NCBI GenBank assembly: GCA_036496585.1
Contig: DASXLB010000024.1
Coordinates: forward strand, 98,427-162,426
Direction of reading: 5' to 3'
DNA length: 64,000 nucleotides
Source of the DNA: Vicinamibacterales bacterium
Lineage (GTDB): Bacteria; Acidobacteriota; Vicinamibacteria; Vicinamibacterales; 2-12-FULL-66-21
The notes below the pieces were generated by a model. It had not been told where the DNA came from and searched no databases. It worked only from the letters and a program-made list of their open reading frames with translations. Of this stretch, positions 1 through 8,800 are shown one piece after another. The translations under genes were made by a program, and so were the position numbers. Every line of letters begins with the position of its first letter. The stretch's first letter is position 1.

Positions 1-417
1 GCCGGGCAGCACGTAGCCGGCGACGCCGATCACCTCGTTGACGCGGACCGACACCGCCCGCATGCCATCGGGGATCACCGGCGGCAGGCCGACGCCCGCT
101 TCCTTGGACGCGAGCTTGGCCGGGATGACGATCTCATTCCGGACGAGCGGCACGATCACGCCGCGGCCGACCACGTCGGAGGCGCGTTCGTATGCCCCCT
201 CGGGCGCCTGTCCCTTGGGGAAATTGACGATCTTGACGTCGTCGGCCTTCAGCTCGGCCCCGAGGGGCACGTCCGAGGCGGCGACGATGACCGGCTGCGT
301 CGGCGCCGGGCCGGCGGACTTCACCGGCTGGCCGTTGATCACATTGTAGGTGCCGTACGCGAGGCCGCCTCCGGCGAGGATGGCGATCGCAAGAACGGCA
401 AAGACTCGGTTACGCAT
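1..417 (-). CDS. cpaB: Flp/Tad pilus assembly protein CpaB (partial, 3' end beyond left edge)
   Basis: CpaB (RcpC family) is a periplasmic or inner-membrane component of the Flp/Tad type IVb pilus machine, thought to link the secretin to the inner assembly. The 139 visible residues start with one hydrophobic segment (MRNRVFAVLAIAILAGGG), followed by an SAF-like domain with the typical sequence VIVAASDVPLGAELKADDV near residues 48-66 and a second conserved stretch around VVGRGVIVPLVRNEIV. The start is the ATG at 415-417. It is the fourth gene of a minus-strand run (two pilins, prepilin peptidase, CpaB), which is normal Tad order, so secretin and ATPase genes are expected beyond the left edge. 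Identification is by motif and context and is fairly secure. Confidence 0.88.
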   Translation of the reverse strand, partial: MRNRVFAVLAIAILAGGGLAYGTYNVINGQPVKSAGPAPTQPVIVAASDVPLGAELKADDVKIVNFPKGQAPEGAYERASDVVGRGVIVPLVRNEIVIPAKLASKEAGVGLPPVIPDGMRAVSVRVNEVIGVAGYVLPG

Positions 418-433
418 GATGTCTCCCGCTGAT

Positions 434-925
434 TCAACCGACGACCAGAGCCACGAACGTGCCCACGGCAACAGCCGGCGCGTAGGCGAACTGGTTTCCG
501 CGCGACGGCGCGGTGACGATCTCCCGAGCGCCGGCGGGCGCGGTTACGAGCTGGCTGGCGCCCATAAAGGTGTCGACGAGCAGACCCCGTCGCGCCGCCA
601 CGATCAGGGCAATCGCACCGCCGGCGACCGCCGTATACAGCCCGACACGCAGTCCCCTCGCGGGACCGACCAGCGATCCAATCGCGGCCACCAGCTTCAC
701 GTCGCCGGGGCCGGTGGCGCCGAGGACGTGCATCGGCAGCATCACCGCCAGGCCGACCAGCAGACCAAGAGCCGCCTGCATCGGCGTGACGGCGCCGCCG
801 CCGAACGCGATGCCGAATCCCGCTCCGGCGAGCGCGCCGGTGAGCCAGTTGGGAATCCGGCGCGTCCGCACGTCGATGACGACGGCGGCGGCGACTCCGA
901 TTGCGATGGCGGCCATCGGCAGCAT
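434..925 (-). CDS. cpaA: Prepilin peptidase, A24 family (CpaA/TadV type)
   Basis: Inner-membrane aspartic protease that processes Flp pre-pilins. The 163-residue protein has the short form typical of CpaA/TadV, without the methyltransferase half found in PilD. The first catalytic aspartate lies in DVRTRRIPNWLT (about residues 18-29), and the second is in GPGDVKL, the GxGD motif, near residue 74. Several hydrophobic segments surround these motifs. The ATG lies two bases after the stop of the upstream pilin gene, and the product is followed 17 bases later by cpaB, so the genes are probably one transcript. Substrates would be the two Flp pilins encoded just upstream. Confidence 0.93.
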   Translation of the reverse strand: MLPMAAIAIGVAAAVVIDVRTRRIPNWLTGALAGAGFGIAFGGGAVTPMQAALGLLVGLAVMLPMHVLGATGPGDVKLVAAIGSLVGPARGLRVGLYTAVAGGAIALIVAARRGLLVDTFMGASQLVTAPAGAREIVTAPSRGNQFAYAPAVAVGTFVALVVG

Positions 926-927
926 TG

Positions 928-1122
928 TCAGAATGCCGCCTCGATGCTCTTCCAGAACACCGTATAAATCGTTTGACCGACGGTAGCGACCGCGCCGACC
1001 GCGACGAGCGCGATCAGGGCGACGAGCAGGCCGTACTCGAGCAGGTCCTGCCCTTCATCGGATTTCAGCGAGCTGCGATTGGCGATCCGCAGCAGTTCTT
1101 CAACGGCGCGTGGTGACGGCAT
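928..1122 (-). CDS. flp: Flp family type IVb pilin (second copy)
   Basis: Small pilin of 64 residues. It carries the Flp signature: EG followed by QDLLEYGLLVALIALVAV, with prepilin cleavage expected after the glycine and the conserved glutamate and tyrosine at mature positions 5 and 6. I chose the ATG at 1120-1122 over one at 1126-1128, because the GAGGAG Shine-Dalgarno sequence lies about 7 bases before the former and only one base before the latter. The leader before the cleavage site is longer than in the neighbouring pilin. It sits directly upstream of the prepilin peptidase, and its divergence from the first pilin suggests a minor or specialised pilin. Confidence 0.9.
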   Translation of the reverse strand: MPSPRAVEELLRIANRSSLKSDEGQDLLEYGLLVALIALVAVGAVATVGQTIYTVFWKSIEAAF

Positions 1123-1201
1123 CGGCATGCTCCTCGTGGCGATTGAGACGTGGCGGGATCGGAGGGATACGCCTCCGATCCCGCAGGAGCCGTTCAGACG
1201 A

Positions 1202-1384
1202 CTACGACCCGGTTCCGTTCAGCTTGGTGGCGATGTTGTTGAAGATCGTCGACACGCTTCCGCCGGCGGCGCCGACGGCGGCGATCGCGACGAGCGCAAT
1301 CAACGCCACGAGCAACGCGTACTCGAGCAGGTCCTGGCCCTCTTCGTTGCGAACGAACGACTTGACGGTGTTCACGAGCTGCAT
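1202..1384 (-). CDS. flp: Flp family type IVb pilin (probable major pilin)
   Basis: Pilin of 60 residues, with a short positively charged leader (MQLVNTVKSFVRNEEG), then QDLLEYALLVALIALVAI, the Flp hydrophobic helix with E5 and Y6 after the cleavage glycine. The C-terminus is short and ends LNGTGS. The start at 1382-1384 is preferred because GGGGAGG ends six bases before it, whereas an ATG two codons upstream abuts that ribosome site. It is the first gene of the minus-strand Tad run and has the strongest ribosome site there, as expected for the major structural subunit. A long non-coding region lies upstream and should hold its promoter. Confidence 0.92.
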   Translation of the reverse strand: MQLVNTVKSFVRNEEGQDLLEYALLVALIALVAIAAVGAAGGSVSTIFNNIATKLNGTGS

Positions 1385-1778
1385 GGTCATCCTCCCCTTC
1401 GTCAGGGTGTTGGCACCGCTCGCAGGCGGTGCGTTGTGCGGTGTTGCCGCGTTTTTCGAATTACGCGGCAGCACGCCGCGTCGCACTGGCCTCAATGGCA
1501 ACTCGTATGCCACGAAGGACTCGCGCTACCTGCCAATCGCGGATAACTGGCCGCACGTGGCAGCACTTGCGGCGACGGCGGCGGCCGCCGCCACCGCGGC
1601 GGGGAGGCGGCGTCGAACGCCGCGCTTCCCCCCCTTTTCGTAACAGCCGACACGGTTCTGGCGTGCCCCGGCGGGCCGCCGCGCGCAGCACCGTGAATGC
1701 ACGGGGAAATCAGGCACATCACCGCACGGCACGCGCCTTGCGATTAAGACCGATGCTACGAATCCTGGGAACTTAGCC
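1385..1778. other. Divergent intergenic region, pilin operon / membrane protein gene
   Basis: About 390 bases between the pilin gene (leftward) and a small membrane protein gene (rightward). It contains GC-rich runs of CGG/CCG around 1567-1602. I see no convincing sigma-70 or sigma-54 promoter and no conserved gene. Open frames here on both strands are arginine- and alanine-rich low-complexity readings typical of high-GC DNA. It most likely carries the promoters of both divergent units. Confidence 0.5.
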
Positions 1779-2048
1779 ATGACCACGAAACTGGGACTTC
1801 GCGACGGACTGATTTCGGCCGCCGTCTTCGGGGCGATACTCTTTGCCCTCGTCTCCGTCGATCCGCGCGTCGAAGCGCAGATGGCAGACCTGGTGCGCGC
1901 CGGCGACGTGTCCTCCTGGCATGGCCGTCTCGGCGACATCAGCGGCGCGCTGTGGTCGGCGGCCCGCGACCACAGCCTCGATCAGGCGCCGCTGCTGGTC
2001 TTCGCCACCGTCGGCACCGTGCTGACGCTGTTCATGTTCAAGAGCTGA
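1779..2048 (+). CDS. Small hypothetical membrane protein
   Basis: Protein of 89 residues with two hydrophobic segments, one near residues 8-28 (LISAAVFGAILFALVSVDP) and one near the C-terminus (APLLVFATVGTVLTLFMFK). The middle is soluble and includes SSWHGRLGDISGALWSAARD. I do not recognise a family. Its TGA overlaps the ATG of the next gene (TGATG), so the two are translationally coupled and probably act together. Its position opposite the Flp/Tad operon suggests a pilus-related role, but nothing in the sequence proves it. Confidence 0.65.
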   Translation: MTTKLGLRDGLISAAVFGAILFALVSVDPRVEAQMADLVRAGDVSSWHGRLGDISGALWSAARDHSLDQAPLLVFATVGTVLTLFMFKS

Positions 2049-3259
2049 TGGCACCCCTCGTTCTCGTCATCGAGCCCGATTCCCGGCAGGCCGCCATCGT
2101 CAAGCGCATCGTGCGCGAGAAGGTGGTCGCCGACGTCGCGGTCGTCGACTCGCGCGACTCGGCGCTCGACGCCATGCGGACGATGGTGCCCGACGTGCTC
2201 CTCCTCTCGGCGCTGCTGTCGCCGCGCGACGAGGACGAGCTGATCGCGCACCTGCGCACGCTCGAACACGTCGCCCACCTGCAGACGCACACCATCCCGC
2301 AGCTCGCGTCGTCGATCGGATCCGACGACGACAAGCCGGCGCGCGGGCTGCTCTCGGCGTTCCGCCGTCGCAAGACAGCAGGCACGGCGCCTGCCGGCTG
2401 CGATCCGGATCTCTTCGCCGAGGAAATCCGGACCTACCTGCATCACGCGGCCGAGAAGAAACGTGAAATCCGCGAGGCGGCGGCCCTGGGCGTGACCGCG
2501 GCCTCGCCGCGTGCCGTGGCGGCCGCCGCGCAGGCCGCCGCGAATGCCGGCACGCAACCCGCCGAGACCGAAGCGGCGGCGCCGGTCTCGTCGTGGGAAT
2601 CGCCGTTTGAATGGCGTCCGTCGGGCGGCACCGCTGAAGCGCGCACCTCCGAGACTGCGCACGCATCCGCCTCCCAAGGCGACGCGGCCACGGAACCACC
2701 CGCCGTTGAACCGATCGCGACCGGCTTCGCCGACGCCGCACCGATGGCGTACGAAGCAATCGCCGCGCAACCCGCTGCGACCGAGTTCGTAGCGGCAGAA
2801 TCAGTCGCGGAGGAATTCGCCCAGGGCAATCTCGTCTCGAGCGACGCCCCAGGCATCGACGCATTCACCGAGAGCGAGACCGCGGATGCCGCCGATGGCC
2901 TCGCCGACTTGCGGCGGGCGTTCGTCGCGCCTGAACCAACACCGGCGCCGGAGCCGGTGTCGGAGCCAGTCGTCCTGGCGGTGGAACCGGAGCCGCCGGC
3001 CCTGGCGCCGGAGCCGCTCATGATGGCCCCGGAGCCATCGGTCGTGCTGCCTCCGGTCGCACCGAAGGCGCGGCTCCCGTTGGTCCAGCGGCACGCGCGG
3101 GAGTGGTGGTACGAAGACGGCCATCCGCGGCCGCGCGTCACCGACACGGATTCCGAACTCCGCGAGGTCCTCGCGTCGCTGTCGATTCCGTTCCACATCG
3201 CCGCCGTCGGCTATGCCGAGGGCTGCCGAATCCGTCGCGTGCGCTTGAGCGGGAACTAG
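2048..3259 (+). CDS. Receiver-like (pseudo-receiver) protein with low-complexity linker
   Basis: Protein of 403 residues. Residues 1 to about 75 look like a CheY-type receiver: hydrophobic strand LVLVIEPDSR with the acidic pair, then PDVLLLSALLSPRDED where a phospho-acceptor aspartate is normally found. Here that position appears to be serine, so phosphorylation is unlikely. A basic stretch (FRRRKTAG) and a long alanine-, glutamate- and proline-rich linker (about residues 150-335) follow, then a compact C-terminal segment beginning HAREWWYEDGHPRPR that looks conserved. Tad clusters often encode receiver-like proteins (TadZ/CpaE N-terminal domains), so a role in pilus localisation or regulation is possible. 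No ATPase domain is visible. Start chosen from the TGATG overlap with the upstream gene. Confidence 0.6.
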   Translation: MAPLVLVIEPDSRQAAIVKRIVREKVVADVAVVDSRDSALDAMRTMVPDVLLLSALLSPRDEDELIAHLRTLEHVAHLQTHTIPQLASSIGSDDDKPARGLLSAFRRRKTAGTAPAGCDPDLFAEEIRTYLHHAAEKKREIREAAALGVTAASPRAVAAAAQAAANAGTQPAETEAAAPVSSWESPFEWRPSGGTAEARTSETAHASASQGDAATEPPAVEPIATGFADAAPMAYEAIAAQPAATEFVAAESVAEEFAQGNLVSSDAPGIDAFTESETADAADGLADLRRAFVAPEPTPAPEPVSEPVVLAVEPEPPALAPEPLMMAPEPSVVLPPVAPKARLPLVQRHAREWWYEDGHPRPRVTDTDSELREVLASLSIPFHIAAVGYAEGCRIRRVRLSGN

Positions 3260-3419
3260 CGGCCGTCTCACGCGATCGCGAGTGAGCGCCGCCAGCAACC
3301 CGCGCGACCGGCGAGCAAGAGCGGCTGCATGCGAGTCCGACGGGCGACGCCCCTCGGATCAGACCAGTCCGGCACGTTGATTGCCCCGACCCGGCGCGCG
3401 CCGAGCCGTGCGCGCCGGA

Positions 3420-5846
3420 ATGCCTGGGAATCCCTTCGACCATCGAAAGAATCGCGATCCAGCCTTGCCGCCACTGCTGCCGCCGCTGCCACCTGGCGTC
3501 GCGGCAGGGCGGCGCGTCACGGTCCGCGACACCCTCTGGCATCTGCAGCGCTCGGTCGATCACCTCGATTGCCGTGAGCTGCACCTTCAGGCCGCCGATG
3601 GCGGCACGCGTGTGCTCCTGTGGCCGTGCGATCGGCCGGCGCCGCAAGTGGACGGCCGCGCTCTGCGAGTGCTGTCACTGCGGGCCTGGGCACGGCGGGT
3701 CGCGGGGACCCTGGCGAGAAAGATCGACCCACGTTCTCCGCGCGGCAGCTTTCATGGCGAAGTCATTCCCTTTCAGCTCGCGCCAGTCGTCGCGGTGGCG
3801 TCGGGCGCGTCGCGCGTGCTGCTGGCTGACGAAGTCGGTCTGGGCAAGACCGTGCAGGCTGGCTGGATCGCGGCCGATCTCCTGGCGCGGGAACCCGCGG
3901 CGCGTGCCCTGGTGGCGGTGCCGGCGGGGCTGCGCGAGCAGTGGGTCGTGGAGCTGCGCCGACTCTTCGCGCTCGAGGTGGCGCGGGTCGACGCCGCGTG
4001 GCTGCGGGCCGCTGTCGCGGATCGCCCTGCGGACGTCAGCCCCTGGGCCGCACCCGGCATCTATCTCGGCTCGGTCGATTTCCTGAAGCGCGCCGACGTC
4101 GCGCACTCGCTGGTCCAGGTCACCTGGGACCTGCTGGTCGTCGACGAGGCCCACGCGGCCACGGCGCCGACCGATCGCCATGCCGTGGTCGCGCAGGTCG
4201 CCGACGTCGCCCGGTGCGTGGTCATCATCACCGCCACGCCGTATTCGGGCGATCGGAACGCCTTCACGTCGATGCTGTCACTCGGCTCGTGCGGTGCCGG
4301 CGGCGAGCCCCTGATGTTTCGCCGGTCGCGGGACGACGTCGGCGACGGGAGTCGGCGGCGGCACCGTTTCGTCACCGTGCGAGTCGGGCACGCGGAGTTC
4401 CGCCTGCAGCGGCTGCTCGAGCGCTACTCGCGCGAGGTATGGCGCGAAGCAGCGACAGACGCCGACGGAGCGCGCCTGGCAATGACAGTCCTGCGCAAAC
4501 GGGCTCTGTCGTCGCCGGTGGCGGCGCTGCGCTCGCTGGTGCGACGGCAGGAACTCCTGCAGGGCGTTTCCTCGCCGCCTCGTCAACTGACGCTTTTCGA
4601 CGACGAGCTCGACGCAGACGATACGCTGCCCGAGGCGGCCCTGGCGGCGCCCGGCCTGGCAGATACCTCCCGGGAAGGACGCTGGCTTTCGACACTCGTC
4701 GAAGCCGCGCGGCGCGCCGCCGCCGCCGATTCCAAGGCGCGCTGGCTTGGCCGGCTGCTGGCGCGGCTGGGCGCCGAACCTGTCATCGTGTTCACCGAGT
4801 ACCGCGACACGCTGCGCCGGCTCGCCGAGGCGATCCCCCACGCGCGTCATCTACACGGCGGACTGTCGCCCGGCGAGCGCGCCGCCGTTCAGCGCTGGTT
4901 CAACGACGAAGGCGGGGTGCTGCTTGCCACCGATGCGGCTGCGGAGGGCCTCAATCTTCAACAGCGCTGCCGCCTGCTCGTCAACTACGAGCTGCCGTGG
5001 AACCCGGCGCGCCTCGAGCAGCGGATCGGCCGGATCGATCGAATCGGCCAGCGCCGGGCGGTCCACGCCGTCAGCCTGGTCGCGCGCGACACGGCGGAGG
5101 ATCTCGTGGTGGCGGCGCTGGCTCGAAGGCTCGGCCGCGTCGCGGCCACGCTGGGCCAGCGGGATCGTCTCGCATCCCTGCTCGACGAGGCACGCACCGC
5201 CCGGGCCGTGATTACGGGCGTCACACTCGAGCTGCCGGACCCGGCGGTAGCCGAGGCCGCCCCATCCATGCCGGACCCGCCCGGCTATCCTCTCGATACG
5301 ATCGCGCGATCGCTCGAAAGCGGCCCCAGTGGGAAGGAGCAGTCGCCAGGCGTCTGGATGTCAGGGCTCCGGGCACGCGGCGTCCTGCGGCCAGGGGCGA
5401 TCGCCCTCGTCCGCGCTGCCGCGCTCGCCGAAGACACGCCAGTTGCCGAACGCCCGTTCCTGGTGCACGTCCCCAGCGTGGCGATCACGAGGCCGCGCAC
5501 CCGCGCGGAGGCCCGGGAACGCGGACGCGCGGTGCTGGAGATCGTCGAGCGTGTCGCGATCGACCTCGCCGACGTCCGCGACTGGTTCGCCGGCGCGGCG
5601 GCTCTCCATCGTCAGGCGAACGCGTCCCGAGCCCAGCGCGAGCGTGCGCTGCTCCGCCGCACCGAACCGCGCGTCGAGCGGCAGCCCGGCCTGTTCGAGG
5701 GCCGTGTGCTTCTCGAGACCGGGCAGGCCGTCGACGCCGCCGTGCAACGACGGCACGAACACGAGCGGCGCCTGCTGGCGCTCGATGCGGCACGCGAGCC
5801 TCGACTCGAATGCAGGGTCCTCGGAGTGCTGCTCCTATGGCGCTGA
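3420..5846 (+). CDS. SNF2-family DEAD/DEAH helicase (candidate defence protein)
   Basis: Superfamily 2 ATPase of 808 residues. Walker A is DEVGLGKT at residues 137-144 and the Walker B box is DEAH at 242-245, followed by an ITATPYSG motif III region. The C-terminal helicase lobe has ATDAAAEGLNLQQ, then PWNPARLEQRIGRIDRIGQ (about residues 525-543), which is typical of SNF2/RapA-like translocases. The last 250 residues have no recognisable domain. The ATG at 3420 is my choice; a TTG 13 codons upstream is possible. It overlaps the following methyltransferase gene by ten bases. DrmD of class 1 DISARM is a SNF2 helicase located next to a methylase, so a defence role is plausible. DNA repair or transcription remodelling are alternatives. 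Confidence 0.82.
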   Translation: MPGNPFDHRKNRDPALPPLLPPLPPGVAAGRRVTVRDTLWHLQRSVDHLDCRELHLQAADGGTRVLLWPCDRPAPQVDGRALRVLSLRAWARRVAGTLARKIDPRSPRGSFHGEVIPFQLAPVVAVASGASRVLLADEVGLGKTVQAGWIAADLLAREPAARALVAVPAGLREQWVVELRRLFALEVARVDAAWLRAAVADRPADVSPWAAPGIYLGSVDFLKRADVAHSLVQVTWDLLVVDEAHAATAPTDRHAVVAQVADVARCVVIITATPYSGDRNAFTSMLSLGSCGAGGEPLMFRRSRDDVGDGSRRRHRFVTVRVGHAEFRLQRLLERYSREVWREAATDADGARLAMTVLRKRALSSPVAALRSLVRRQELLQGVSSPPRQLTLFDDELDADDTLPEAALAAPGLADTSREGRWLSTLVEAARRAAAADSKARWLGRLLARLGAEPVIVFTEYRDTLRRLAEAIPHARHLHGGLSPGERAAVQRWFNDEGGVLLATDAAAEGLNLQQRCRLLVNYELPWNPARLEQRIGRIDRIGQRRAVHAVSLVARDTAEDLVVAALARRLGRVAATLGQRDRLASLLDEARTARAVITGVTLELPDPAVAEAAPSMPDPPGYPLDTIARSLESGPSGKEQSPGVWMSGLRARGVLRPGAIALVRAAALAEDTPVAERPFLVHVPSVAITRPRTRAEARERGRAVLEIVERVAIDLADVRDWFAGAAALHRQANASRAQRERALLRRTEPRVERQPGLFEGRVLLETGQAVDAAVQRRHEHERRLLALDAAREPRLECRVLGVLLLWR

Positions 5847-8800
5847 GCGCATTCAGCGGCACGCTGGCGTCACTCGATCTGCTCGAGGCGCTCGGAAACA
5901 ATCGCGCGCCCGGGGCACGCCTGCGCCGAGTCGTCACGTCGGCGCTGGCGCAGCTTGGTCCCGCGAGCGCAGCCCGACAGGTCTTCGACACGCTCGCGGC
6001 GCCGCTCGCCGCCGAGTGCGGTGCGACGATCGACATCCTCGAGAGCACCGCCGAAGCGGTCGCGGCCGTCGCGCCGGCAGGCGGCGAGCCAGTGCTGATC
6101 GTGGCGGCGGCGGGGTGGAACGGCGACCTGCGGCGGCTGCGCGCCAGGCTGCGCCGCGACGTGCGTGCTCGGTGGTGGATAGGCACCAACGGCGTCACGC
6201 TCCGGATCGTCGACGCGCTGCGCGCCTATTCGCAGCGGGCCATCGACATCGATCTCGGCGCGGTCGCCATCGACGATGGGGCGCTTGCCGTGCTCGGGCA
6301 GCTGCTCGACGCGCACACCGTCCCGCCGCTCGCCGGACTGGACGCACTGGTGCGGACCTCCGAGTCGCACCGCGCAGCCGTCGGGCAGTCGCTGCAGTCG
6401 GGCGTCGAAACGGCCCTGGTGGAGCTCGTCACCGGCTTCAGTCGAGGGAGCGATGATCCCGGGCAGCTCGACGCCGCATTGGCGGACGCGCTGACGGTGG
6501 TCTACCGGATTCTGTTCCTGCTGTTCGCCGAAGCGCGCGGCCTGGTGCCGCAATGGCATCCGATCTATCGGCGCAGCTACACGATCGAGGCGCTCCGTCC
6601 GGCGGCGGAAGGAGACGGCTCGTCGCGCGGCCTCTGGGAGACGCTGCAGGCCATTGCTCGGCTTGCCCACCGCGGCTGCACCGCAGGCTCGCTGCGCGTC
6701 GTCCCTTTCAACGGGCGGTTGTTCGCGCCGGCCGCGGCACCACTGGCCGATTCGCGGCGGCTCCACGATCGAACCGTCCGCGACGTGCTCCTGGCCCTGA
6801 CGACGCGGCGCGCGGCCGACCGGCGCGAACGGATCTCGTACGCCGATCTCGGCGTCGAGCAGCTCGGCTCGGTGTACGAGCGCGTGCTCGAATACGCCCC
6901 GTCCCGGGCGGCCGGCGCGATCACGATGTCACAGACCGGCCGGCGCAAGCGCACCGGCACCTTCTACACACCGCGGGCGATGACCGAGTATCTCGTCCGC
7001 CGCGCGCTCGCGCCGCTCGTCGACCGAGCTTCGCCATCCCGCATCCTCTCGCTTCGGGTGCTGGATCCCTCCATGGGCAGCGGCGCCTTTCTCGTCGCCG
7101 CCTGTCGTTTCCTGGCGACGGCCTACGAGGAGGCGCTCGTCGCCGAGGGATCGGCGGCGCGGCACGACATCGGCCCTGCCGAACGCGCCGGGTTTCGGCG
7201 CACCATCGCGCAACGCTGCCTGTTCGGCGTCGACGCCAATCCGACGGCCGTGCAGCTGGCGCGGCTGTCCCTCTGGCTCTGCACGCTGGCCGCGGACCGT
7301 CCGCTGACTTTTCTCGACCATCACCTCCGGTGCGGGAACAGTCTCGCGGGCGGTTCGATCGCCGACGTGACGGGCCGGCCGCCCGGCGCCGTGCCGCGCG
7401 GCCTTGCGCGGCTGCCGCTCTTCGAAGACGACGACCTTGCCACAGGCCTGTCGTCCGCGATCGGCGCGCGGCTCGCGCTCGTCGAAACCGCCGACGACTC
7501 TGCCGCCGCGGTTCGCCGAAAGGAACGGACGATCGATCGGCTGGACGGCGCCGAAGGTCCGCTCCGAAGGTGGCGTGCGCTCGCCGACGCGTGGTGCGCC
7601 GCCTGGTTCTGGCCCGAGGGTCAGAGCCGGCCCGCCGGGGGCGCATGGTCGGCGTTCGCGGCGGCGCTCGCCGGGCGATCAGACGATCTGCCTCGCGATC
7701 TGGAAAGCCGGTGGCGCAGGATCGCCGCGGAGGTCGCCGCCGCCGAGCGCTTCTTTCACTGGACGCTCGAGTTCCCGGAGATCTTCCACGATGCGGACGG
7801 CGCGCCGCTGGCGGCCGCCGGTTTCGACGCGGTGATCGGGAACCCGCCCTGGGCGGGCGCAGGCGTCCTGACCAGGTTCAGCCGCGATTCGGGCTGCTAT
7901 CGCCTGCAGGGAAAGGGACACGCCAACCTCTATCAGCTGTTCGCCGAACGGATGCTGCAGCTTGCGGCGCCTGGCGGCCGAATCGGCGTGGTTCTGCCGG
8001 CCGGCGTGCTGACCGATGCCGGGTGCGCGGCGCTGCGCCGCCGATTGCTGGATGGTTGCACGCTCGACGCGATCGTCACGCTCGACAACCGTGACGGCCT
8101 GTTTCCCATTCACCGCGGCATCAGGTTCGCGCTCATCACCGCGACCACCGCGGGTTGCACCCCAGACATCGCACTGAAAAGCCGCCTCCACGATGCGGCG
8201 GCGCTCGACGACATCGCGGATCGCGGCGCGCCACCCGGCGCGGTCCGAATCCCGCTGCGGCTGGTCACGGCCTTCGGCGGCGACAGCCTCGCCGTCCCCG
8301 ATCTTCAGAGCGACGTGGACCGCGCCGTGCTGGCGAAAATCCTCGCCGCCGGTCTGCCGCTCGAGAGCCGGGACGGCTGGCACCTTCATTTCGGCCGCGA
8401 ACTCAATGCCACCGACGACCGCCGGCACTTCGCCGCCGCCGGCCTGCCCGTACTCGAAGGCAAGCTGCTCGACCCGTTCCACGTACGAACCGCGGAGGCG
8501 ATGGCGTTCATCGCGCGGCGCACGGCGCAGCGTCTGCTGCAGGGGCGCGCGCGGATCGATCGGCCGCGGCTCGGCTATCGCGAAGTCGCGTCGGCCACGA
8601 ACCGGCTCACCTTGATCGCGGCGATGATTCCGGCGTGGGCGGTGACCAGCCACACGATCTTCTGCCTGCGCGAGGCCCTCGACGACGAACGGCAGTGGTT
8701 CCTGTGCGGCGTGTTCAACAGCTTCGTGGCCAACTACTGCATCCGCCTGCGCGGGGGGACGCACGTGCCGGCGTCGGTCATCCAGCAGTTGCCGGTGCCG

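Noticed and set aside
350-967. A 205-codon plus-strand frame across the prepilin peptidase gene
   Set aside because: Shadow frame, highly charged; the minus-strand gene has catalytic motifs.
1429-1776. Plus- and minus-strand frames in the pilin intergenic region
   Set aside because: Arginine- and proline-rich, no motif and no ribosome site.
3941-5836. A 630-codon N-terminal extension of the methylase frame into the helicase gene
   Set aside because: Alternate-frame reading of the helicase, rich in R, G and A. The methylase has a good ATG at 5837.
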